From Acheta domesticus (lineage: Eukaryota; Arthropoda; Insecta; Orthoptera; Gryllidae), in assembly GCA_031308135.1 (NCBI GenBank), contig JAHLJT010004567.1, forward strand, positions 136,538,991-136,602,990: DNA of 64,000 bases, given 5' to 3'. The translations under genes and the position numbers were made by a program. The notes below the pieces were generated by a model. The model saw nothing but the letters and a program-made list of their open reading frames with translations. It had not been told where the DNA came from and did no database searches. The stretch's first letter is position 1. Each line of letters opens with the position of its first letter. This document shows positions 12,101 to 23,400 of the stretch, piece after piece.

Positions 12101-15100
12101 GGTCTGCACTGGATCGTCAATGACTCCTAAGCTACGTTGATGCAATTCTAAATATTCTAACAATGAGTCAAAGGTGGGCAGCTCTTTCTCTGACAATGAT
12201 AGCTCCCACAATTTTAAGATGTCAGAAGGTAAGCCCTTTGAGATGAGAGCTATTAGTAACAAATCGGCGAGACTTGTTTCTTGATTGATTCCCTTAATAG
12301 CATTCACATGCAGTCTATAAAAATCAATTAAGTTTCTTAATGAATTGGCAGAACCTACAACGAGTTGGGGAGGTTTGAGAATACTGTTTAAATGACGGGC
12401 AACTAACGATCTGGGTGAATCGTATCTTTGTTTCAACAATTCCCAGGCAACATTGAAGTTACTATCTGTTATGGGCAAATTATGCAAAAGGTTTTTGGCA
12501 TCTCCTTTGAGAGCACCAGAAAGATAGTAAAATTTACTAGAATTTGGTAATTCAGATTGTACAACTAGCCCTTCAAATACATTTTTAAATGTCAACCAAT
12601 TTAAAATATCCCCATCAAAGGTTGGTAATTTAATTTCAGGAAGCTTGATGTTGGCTTTGTTTGAACAAGAATTGCTACAAGAGTTGATAGTGTTGTCTAA
12701 ATTAGTCTTTGCAGCATGAACTGATTCATAGTCTGATAATTTAGTGGATGCTGAAGCTTGAATTTCATAACATTTGGCAAGAAATTCTTCTAGCTCAGTA
12801 TAGAACTCAGGTGATGCCTCAATGGCATCAACAGCAGCATCAAGTTTGTTGAAGACCTTGTCATAATTTTCTAATTTGATTGCAAGCTCTTTATGTTTAT
12901 TTTGAGTGAGAGATTCATTCTCTGTTAAGAATTTGTTAATGGAAATAGAATTAACTTCCAGCCTGGTCATCAAGGTGGTGACCTTCTTAAGAGGAGTGTA
13001 GTTAGACATTTTGAATGTTTTATTTTTGTGGCTATTAAGAATTAATGTTCCACTTAACACTCAAGTTAATTAGCATCAGGTGCACCAATTGGGATTGGAT
13101 GTGAAATTCTTAACAGGAAGCCAACACATAACAGACACTGATTGATATAAACTAATCTTACACTTTGAAAATTACCTTCCTAACCTTAAAAGAATAATAA
13201 CACATACATATAAATGACCCTTGAAAAATACTTGACACATAAGAGAAAATTTCACTGCACATAATAAACAACATAAATAAATCACACTGAATGAGCACTT
13301 GTAAATAAATAATGCCTTGAAACACTTTGTTGTTGCACGTCTGAGTGTAAAATAATTGGTTGGTACTCACGACAATCATACAGAATAATAATCAGCTTCA
13401 GGTGAGCAATCATCTGTGATAAGTGCAGCTTGGCATGGAATGTACAGCTTGTTGGGTTGCACATGAAACATTTAACAAATGTATGAGTTGTGGTTCACAG
13501 AGAATGCAATGTTTCCCTTGAGAAAACCAAGATAAATTTCCTTAATAATAGCAGTAATCTCTTTGATACCTTTTAGATTAGTTCATATATGCATGTACTT
13601 GATTGATATCATAAACAAGAGCATATATGGAACTAAATTTAACATTTTGAATAGCTTTTGATATAATAAATTTTTAAAATGTTGAATAAATATTAATGCT
13701 GGTTCAACTACTTCTCTATTACATAGAAGATAGTCGGCTCGAAAAAAGGACCAATCACGACTCGAAGGACCAGTGTGGGAGGATGAGTTCGAGAGATAGA
13801 GAGCAGTGGACTTTTCTTGCTTTTCGAGACGTTTGTTCTCCTCCCCCCAACACCTTCAATAGTTCAACTTACATGGATCGAAGGACCAGCTTTTAAACAG
13901 GTTGCATCTGTGTATTGAATTACTGCTATTACGGTTGGGAAAATAAGTTTGCAAATGACACAAGAAAAACATATATTAAATTTAAGCACTAAATACTACA
14001 ATGTTTAACAAACGGTTACACATATATATATATCCTTTATTGCTCGAGTCGGGGAACACAAGCTCGAGGAAATTGTGTTTGAAACAGTTGCTGCCCAACG
14101 CCTTCTAAACATCTTCACGTAACGCGTGGCGCCGCCGGCGTTGCCAAGTTACGCCCGCCTCAGGGAAAGCGGGCGGAAAGATTGCGCTGTAAAAACAATC
14201 TTATTGGCGCTCGTCAGAAGCACCGTTGCAACACATTCACTAGCACTGTGGTACTGTCAACATTATCAAGTTCTGTCCGCCTTAGGAAACGCGGAGCAGG
14301 AAGGCTTGCAGTGCAGAACCGAATTTGTATTGGCTTTCGTCAGAAACACCGTTACAGCACACTCACTAACACTGTGGTACTGTCAGCATTATTAAGTTCT
14401 GCCCGCCTTAGGAAACGCGGAGCAGGAAGGCTTGCAGTGCAGAACCGAATTTGTATTGGCTTTCGTCAGAAACACCGTTACAACACACTCACTAACACTG
14501 TGGTACTGTCAGCATTATTAAGTTCTGCCCGCCTTAGGAAACGCGGAGCAGGAAAGCTTGCAGTGTATAAACTGCTCATTTTAGTTACCAAAACACTACA
14601 CTTGAGAAAATAAAGCAAGCAGCACGCGTCGAAGACAACGGCTGCCAACACGCCATTACGATCCTTTTTGCTGCAAGACTCAGATCAGACTGACTGTGGC
14701 GTCGGGTGACGCAGGAAGGAAAGAGGGGTCGCAGCCAATGAACGTGCGTCATTGGTAATTGTGAATTGCTAAATAAGTTTTAAGCGTTTGAGTTTAATAG
14801 ATTTGGTTAGCATTTCAAAGTAGAATTTGAAATTGTTGAATTTTGAAATTATAAATTTGTTTGAACTGATGCGTTTTTCATTTGCTTTTATAACAGTGAT
14901 TACGAATTCGCGGAAGCGATGTGACGGCTTATTGTTGTCTTCGATTTTGTGCCGGAATTAAGAATGGATGTACTGCACAATTATTTTACGGACGTGCCTT
15001 TTAAATTTTGTGGAGTTGTATTTGCTCCACTGTCCCCCCAGAAATATTGTAATTATTTATTTATTAATTTATGTAGTGTGCTCCGACAATATGTGTGATA

Positions 15101-18100
15101 AATATGAATATCGTGACCAACAACATTCCACTGTTATACTGCTTTCTTACTGATGCTTCTTAACAACTCTGTATAAAACGTTCATTCTGAAGCTCACAGT
15201 TAGCGGAACACGCAAATTTGATGTTTCATTTGAGCCAAGCAAGATGGATGAATTGAGGATGTGTAACTTCTTGTCCTACGAATGAATTTGAGTACTTGAT
15301 CAATCATTTACTTAAGCTACTCATGTGCATGTGTAAGCAGTTAACCTGAGTTTACCCATTTTATTGTTACATTATTTAGGGTCTATCAGTCAAGTGGAAT
15401 GGATGTGTTTTTTATGTCTTTGCCTGGACGAAATCTGCATGAATATAGCAGGTACTTGGTAGTAATCGTGGGGGTAATTTGCGATATAACGGTGACAAAT
15501 TAATAGGGTTTTGTGTTGATGGAATCTTACATTTTATATAAAACCATATTTCCTTTGCGTGTTTAATAGAAGTTGAATTAAGTTGCCGCTATTATTGTAA
15601 AATAAAACAATAAGAGAAAATTTTAGTTAAATCATTGTTAAAATTGACACTTGAGATGTGTGTACAAAACATTTAAATTAGGTAATTTGAAACAAAGATT
15701 TTATTTGATGTCATCTTGGAATGATGCTGCGCAAAGCGATCAGCCCTCCTCCTCAGTAATTTCGACATCAAATGTAACTTTTTTCCCGGAGGTTGTTTCT
15801 GACTTTCAGGGGATGCGGAATTCGACAATGCCGTGCCGGGTATCCACTATGCCTCTCATGAGGACACATATTAACCTTTACACTAGACACACATGCAGGC
15901 TCCTGGGCCTGTGGTCAGCGGACTTACAAGACCTTTTACAGGACATACAAGGGGCAAACAACCATGCCCACGGCAGGACTCGAACCCGAACCCGCGACCT
16001 TTTCCACCGAGGCGCTTAGAGCACACACTCTAGCCACCTCGGCCATCCAGGTCGGCCGAGAGTGAATGTAACTATACAGTGATTTTTCTAACTTTTCCCC
16101 TCAAGGTCCGTCTTCACGATGGAATATGTCACGGTATTTCGCGACGTTCTCAGCCGTGCCTCCAGATATCGCATGATCGCGATCGTATCAAGCAATGCTA
16201 ACGATCATGCGACTTCTAGCGGTACGACGCTGAAAGACGCGAAATGCCGTGTGAAATTCCATTGTGGTCGTAGGGGCTTGAGGGGCAGAGTTAGAAAAAT
16301 CGCACTATAAACAATATTAATCCCTGGTACCTTCCGAAAATATTGAGCACCATGTCTTCTTTTAATTCTGATGTCAAAGAAATTGTTCATGTTCTTCTGG
16401 AAAATTAATTCAACACTCAAAATTTTAGAGAGTATTAATCATCATTCTAAAGAACAAAAAGTGCCTTGTTGCTGCCGTTATAACGTTTTGTCCCCCCGCG
16501 GATAGCCGAATTCGCCATTCCCTGGAAGTTAGAAACAACCTCCGGGGAAAAAGTTGTATTCAATATCGAAGTTACTGAGAAGGAGGGCAGGTCGCCTTGG
16601 TCGGCATCATTCCAAGATGACACCAATACAGAGATGAAAAGGACAGCGGACAGCGGAGATAGGATTTATCTTTCAATTTTTGTGTTTGCAGACAACAAAA
16701 TTGGTATGATAGGTATTCACAAGTTTCTCCAAACTCTTGAATATCAAATGAAACTGAAAGAAGAAGAGGGCCGAGATCGTTCTGCCGGATTAACGTGTAT
16801 CAGGCTACAGGTACGTTTACTAGATTAATTCTTAACGGCATGCGCCTAATTACGGTGTAAAACCAGGAAATTAATTTTGATAATCTCATTTGTAGTCACG
16901 TTCAAAATAAATATTCAGTCCTGCCATTATTCCGCATTCTTCATAACCATCATCGTCTAAAGACGTAACAATACGAATACGTAGTATCATAGAATGACTC
17001 TTTCTATCTGGACATACATGTTTGAAAATAATTAGCGTACTTTCCATTACGTTGCGTTTCCTCATAATCGTTACATAATACGTTTCCACAAAATATTAAT
17101 TTTATAAGGTAGGAGATGTAACAATGACTTAATATCATAGGCCACTATAGCAAAATCGAAGTATAACCTTAGAAACTTCCTATCAGTAGACGGATTCCTT
17201 TTTCGTCATATATTAGCGTTTCCCCCTCATCGTAACGTAAACTTCAACAACCCTAACCCCTTCGTGTTGAGAAATGTACACTTCATCCGGTTTAAGTCCC
17301 AAGTATTCTTCGAAGCAGTTCCGATGTTGGACTTTTCCCGCCTATTTTGAATCATGTGAACATTAATCGGGTATTTCGTGAATTAGATTTGTGCTTTAGC
17401 CGTAACATAAACTTCACTTTCTGCTGCTTTTTATAAACGTATTGTACTTCTAAGAACACATGTGGGCAGTATTTGGATCAGGAAGTTTGTTTTAGGGAGA
17501 AATTATAATATATTTATTTTGAGAAAGTGAAATGAGGGCTATCATTACCTAGACCTCTTCAGTTGTATTAAACATCAATTATAATATTGGCACATTGGTT
17601 TTTATGTCCAGGGTAATGCCGTCTCTGGAAGGGTTCCTTCTCTGGAGAAGATACAAGAAATTCTCACGAGGCACATCAGAGCGATGTATCCGACCAAAGG
17701 ACACAGACGCCAACAATCCCCACAGAAGCGATCACCATGGTATATTATCTTCTTTTGAAGTGGGGTAAATGCCAGTGGCGGTTCGAAAGGAAAACATCAG
17801 GGAGAGCGCTCGAAGTTATGCCTGCGGCACATAGACAAATTTCTGTAAAAAGAGTTTCATGAAGTGTATATAAAACGTTTTATGTGACGTTTCATAAAAC
17901 AAAAGTACAGAGTTATCGAGATTGACGTCACAAGTTTTGGGAGGAAAGTGTTGGGTGGTATGTTCTTGTAGACCCGTAAGAATTTCCTTGAGCATTAGTT
18001 AGTTTTGGATTTCATTGTGCGGTTCCATACGTTTGTTTTTCGTTCGAGGTTTGTTATTCACCGTGCTCGTTGTTTTCTTTCGGTTTGTTGGGGTTCTGGC

Positions 18101-20394
18101 TGCAAATCCTTTACGCAAATTTTTGTAAAGAAGCACTGTTCTATCTGGCATATTTATCTATGAAATCTACCTTTTCATGACGATAAAGCTTCAAAATAAA
18201 CATGGACTTTAATGATAATTCTTAATGTTAATAAATTAAATGTATGGAAGATTTGGCATCACGCATCGTTTCATTAGACATGAAAAGATCCAACGAAACA
18301 AATTTCGGACACCTGTGCTATTTGAGTACAAGGAATTACCACCATATTTTTGTATAAACTGCCGGATTTTTAAACATGAATTTCTTGCGAAAAACACGCA
18401 TTTCTATGTGTAATTAGAATTCAACTTGTACAGAATACGGGTAAGAGTATGGATAACAGAATTTAATAAAACGTATACAGAAAACACTTCTTCCCATAGA
18501 ACGTCACACACAGGTTTCAACTGTTTTTTGTTTTTTTTTTTACTTTAAATAAAATCTTGAAATAATATCGTGGACAATTTTTCGAAAAGATGAGTATTTT
18601 TCACGTTATTTTCAGCGAAATATAGGAAATTTTTAAACAATAATTTTCTCAAAAACGGCTCCAAATTGTTTCCTTCCGTATTGTTGAACATAGCAAAAAA
18701 GGAAAATTGTAAAAGTGTATTATTGATTATAGAGATTTTCTTCTTAAATAAAACCTGTTTTAAAAATTATATCTTTATAAAAGGCCATGTAAATTTTATG
18801 AATAAAAAACAAATAGACTTTGCCCAATTTCTGCTTAAAGTTAATCCAACTTTTTTAACCTCAAAAACAACTCCAAATTTGTTCTTCAAGTTTTTTTCCA
18901 CCGATAGAGCAAACAACGCTTAAAAATTGCCGCAGGTATCGTATTCGTTGAACTCTCAGAATTTTCGAAAATTGCAAAAGTTTTAAATGAAGCTAGAAAG
19001 TATGATCTATTGTTGCACCAGTAGTTTGTTGTTTTGGTTTGGAGTAGAGTCACCTTCGCGTAGAATTTAAATTACAATTTCCACCATTTGAAAGTGTTTT
19101 CATTCTCTCGTGTTAACAGATAGCGGTTTTGGCGGTTGTAAACCTACTAATTAATACCAGTTCCAGTCATGTAATTTACCACTAAATATTACCAGTCATT
19201 TTGATTCGCTTGTTTATTATTTACCCAATTGAACACTTAGGACTATCCAGATGTCATATAAGGATATGACTGGACTCTGAAAATACATTACTGATATTTA
19301 TTGTGACAGGTAATACACGTGCAATGCTTAAGGCGAGCTATAACAGACAGGCGCGCATGGTTAATACCAAAGATATTGGCTAGCTTAGCTAGATACACAT
19401 GTAGCGCTAGAGTAGCGTTACAAATTGAAGGCTGCGCCCAGCGCCATATTGTAGGCAACTAGTTCCCTGGCATGTGCTGACAGGTGTGTTGTGTGTCCGT
19501 ACGGGACGAGTGTTGTGGGTATTTCCAAGGTAAATTATTAATTTGCAGTGTTTTTGTCTTTCTAAACAAAGACTGTATTATTTATACAACAATAAAAATA
19601 TATAACGTATATAACGAGAGCTACATGGTGCTGTGACCTAAAGGCCAAAATGAAGCAGCAGTAAGGTTGTGAGAAGCAAACTATCAAAAACCCGAATGAA
19701 GGCAAAATGATGTTTCATTTAGTAACACATGAGTATTTTTCATCTAATTCAAATGTATAATTTAATTTGGTCCTAGTATGCTTGCACACTACGTATTTAA
19801 AGTGTATATATATTTTTTTTGTACTCGTAGTATTTTATTCATTTGAAAACTTGTTCACATTATTAAAAGTTGGAAGACAGATACATGGATTATCGACATT
19901 CTTAAGGATTCAGCAATCTTACGAATTAAGTTGTGTGCCAAGCTTTACTTAAATCATTTTCACTTTAAAGAATAATTTGAATCTCGTCTTCAGAAAAAGA
20001 AACTGCATTACCTAAGAAGAGCAACAAAACGCAAGAATGATAAAAATATCTTAGTTGAAATTTCTTTTGGAATCATGTTTGATTCATATAATTAGTCTGT
20101 TAACTGGAAAGAGACAAGGAGAGCTGGCTCAGTGCATCAACTATGTTACTGCAGTGCATATGATCGTGAGGTCCTAGGTTCGAGTCCCGACGGTGACAGG
20201 ATTTTTTTGAACACTACTTAGATAGCTAGGTCGAGTTCGGCCGCTGTCTGGAGCAGAATTATTGTGGACGGCTTCTCTGTAGTTTTCCGTGTTTTTTTCG
20301 ATCAATATTAGGTGAATGCCGGGGCAGTTCCCTAACAAACGGGCCATGGACCGCGCGAGAACTTTGCTTCTTCTTCCATGTCCTATTCCTATGT

Positions 20395-20427
<33 letters not shown>

Positions 20428-23400
20428 ACATGAATTTTTCTATCACACCTGGCGAGAGACTGGTCGGGAACTAACTTGTCCCCGCTGGAGCCATGCCTCT
20501 CTGGTGGGAGAAATCCGGGACTAATTACACAGCAGTGGCGTAGCGTGACTCACACGTTTGGGGATGCTCAACAATAACACACAAAATGTCACTATCAACT
20601 ACTTCATCTAACAGGCGAACGCAACACGAGGCAGATACACTTTAACTACTTCCACGATCTCGATTGCTTACGACGGTGTAGGCGCTTCCCACAAAATCCT
20701 CACAGCAGTCAGGGCTGCCGATGTCTTGAAAGCAAATTATACAATGGCTCAGCTTTAATTCTTATACGCGAATGGCAATAAGACCATTTGTTAATTTATA
20801 CATTGCAGACTTAAATAATATGTAATTTATTTAAGAGATAATAAAATTTCTTGGATATTAATTAAGAAATAGTGGTCAGGCTCTATTTCTACAGTTTGTA
20901 CCCATGACCAAGCGGGGACTCCCGAGTGAGAGAGAGAAAGAATTTACTGACCGCCTGGAGTGTGCTGCGCTCTCGTGCACAAACGAGCTTCTTTCCGCAG
21001 TAGACGCTAGCGTAAAGCAGTCGCGTTTCCCTGGGCCAGGGGGGAAGAGGGGAGAGGGGAACCTCGCCATCTGCGCATGCGTCATTGCTCGTCGCAATCT
21101 GGCGACAGACGCTAAAGTATTTTAGCTTCCAAGCAATCAGAGGCCAGCTTCAACAGCCCGCCGAATTCAATCATAGGAAATCAATTTAAAATTAATACAA
21201 AACGTGTTTCGCTCAACAGACCACTTGTAAGATTATCAATACAGTATTTAAGGTTCTTATATACGGGGATGCTCAGCATCTCAGCGTCCCCTGACGCTAC
21301 GCCACTGTTACACAGGCCTGCAAAAGAAAACTTTTCGAAATTTGATCTGATAATATCATCTGATCTTTATGTTTTTTGGTATGCTGAAACTGAAAGTGAG
21401 GTTTTCTCTATCAAGTACAGATTTTTTTCAATCTCAAGTTCAATTTTTAAAGATAGTAGTTATAACGACAAAAGAAAAGAGAATCGACTGACAGATTTTA
21501 TTTATTTATAAGTTATTAACAACACCAAATGCATTGTTTCGTACTGATATAAACTTGCCAGAGTATATAATGATGCATATTTAATTGTAATTCTTGTGAA
21601 AACGTATTCTTTTCTCCTCAAAACTTCGTGTGCGCTTCCAGGAATATGACTCTTCAGGTGTTTAACGATGTAGCATCCAGCAATAGTCCGCCATCATGTT
21701 CACGTTCCATCTCCTTGATGTCCTGAAGGAACCTTTTTCCTTGTTCTTCACTGACGTTCCCCAAGTTTTCTGGAAAATAGCCCACAAGCGAGTGTAGGAA
21801 GTGAACCTTCAAACTCGTGTGGCAACCTAGTATTTGAAAAGCCTTAATATGCCTTCCACGATACATCTGTAGTAAGAATCGTTTACGTTACCAACTTGTC
21901 AAAAACCTCTTTAAAATAATTCCAGGCTTCCCTCTCCTTCTCATCCATGAACTGAGCAAAATGTGGATCTGAGAAACGTTTTCTGATGTCTTGGCCTACA
22001 AAGATTCCTTCATCTTAGCGTCATTTAAACCAGGAAACATGGAGCATAATTACTTGAAACATTCACTTCCTTTATTGTGATGAAATCTGTTATATTTCTT
22101 TGGTACTTCTTGATTGTGTACTCACCACAGATAAAACAGAATTATTATGGACTGGTTATGAACAGAACTATTATGGACTTTATTATACAGACAGTTATTA
22201 TACAGAACTATTATGGACTTGGTTAACGCCGATGAGACATTTTTTCGAAATGCACTTTCAAACTTCAAAAAACCTTTTTAATCACTTTGAAGCAACTAGA
22301 TAAGTGAATGTATTCACTCCAATTGACACTTCTGTACTGGGAGAATGAGCCACAAGGGCTCCAATTTCCGTATACAACCATTTCTACTTGATTAACTTCA
22401 GAAGGGGACTACCCAGAAAAGATAACAATTACCTTACTATCTGAACAGAACCTTCATTATCACACCACCTATTCATCCAGAGTGTTTTTAAAACATGATA
22501 GATTGTGTTTAGAATGTTAGAAATCGTTTAATAAAAATATTGGTTACAAATATAAATAGGTGCATGTGCTACAAAATAGGATTTATGTTTAATAAATTTG
22601 AAAAAAATCTGTACGTGATGGACAAGGACGGACTTCATATTCATTTTCAGCACACAAAAAAGCATAAAGATTAGCCAAAATTGTCAAATCAAATATTTGG
22701 TTGTAGACCTGTGTTATCTTAGTAGTTGACGAGCCCGGAATCACTAATCAATCAGAGAAAATTAACTGGAAATAATTCTAATTGTTTTAAAAGTTTACTT
22801 ATTGGTATGATTTTTATGTGTGTGTTTGCACAAAATTGACAGTAACTTCGTAAAAGCATTTTGTGCTTGGGAGCTGAATGTAACTTGAGACACAATTGTA
22901 ACCATGAAATTTTGTGTTAGTTTATTCTTCTTTTAAGCTGTTTTTTCTATTCCCTTTATTTAGAGAAATATTGGGAATTATATTTGCACCAACCTAAAAG
23001 TAGTAATATTTATTCGATATGGGTTGAAAGAGTACCAATTGCAAGTCAAATACACAAGCCATTTTTAATTATGTTTTTCTTAAAATACATTTACAGTTTT
23101 CTTAATTTATTAATCATAGTTGATAGGAACATTTACAATGTGATTATCGAAATGTTCAGTTAGTTAAGTCCAATGAAAGTACCGTTAAGATACACAGCGG
23201 AGAGTTAGGTTAACTGGACTGATTAGGTTAAGTGGTCCATGCTTTTAAATGTTGATGGAAAGTGTTTCCTGCCTTTTCCACAGGATGGCATTCGTAAGAT
23301 GACAGGACTGGTAATCTAAGCCACAATCATAAGTTGCAGACCTTCATTTGTTCAGTACTGTAAGAAATTTTTATTATGAAAGGTCATAGATTTTTTCTAC

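Larger units (their letters stand above)
5543..15088 (-). mobile_element. Complete BEL/Pao LTR retrotransposon
   Basis: A 9546-bp element read on the minus strand. Two 1315-bp direct repeats (TG...CA) are offset by exactly 8231 bp and flanked by ATATG. Inside, in element order, are a primer site, a leader of about 700 bp, one gag-pol frame, about 1 kb of non-coding sequence with tandem repeats, and a G-rich tract next to the 3' LTR. The one LTR difference I noticed (T6594 against A14825) points to recent insertion. It lies antisense in the 13.6-kb second intron seen of the LRR gene. I see no env-like third frame. Confidence 0.95.

Noticed and set aside
15970..16055. tRNA-Ser or tRNA-Leu gene on the minus strand
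   Set aside because: Class II tRNA-like boxes but continuous with SINE sequence repeated nearby, and no clean acceptor stem.
15709..16622. Foldback transposon with 125-bp inverted ends
   Set aside because: The inverted parts are better explained as the 3' ends of two SINE copies in opposite orientation.
20876..21097. Conserved minus-strand frame in the three hAT copies (also 24442-24624 and 52321-52542)
   Set aside because: The frame is kept only because the copies are recent; it breaks or shifts between them and has no domain.
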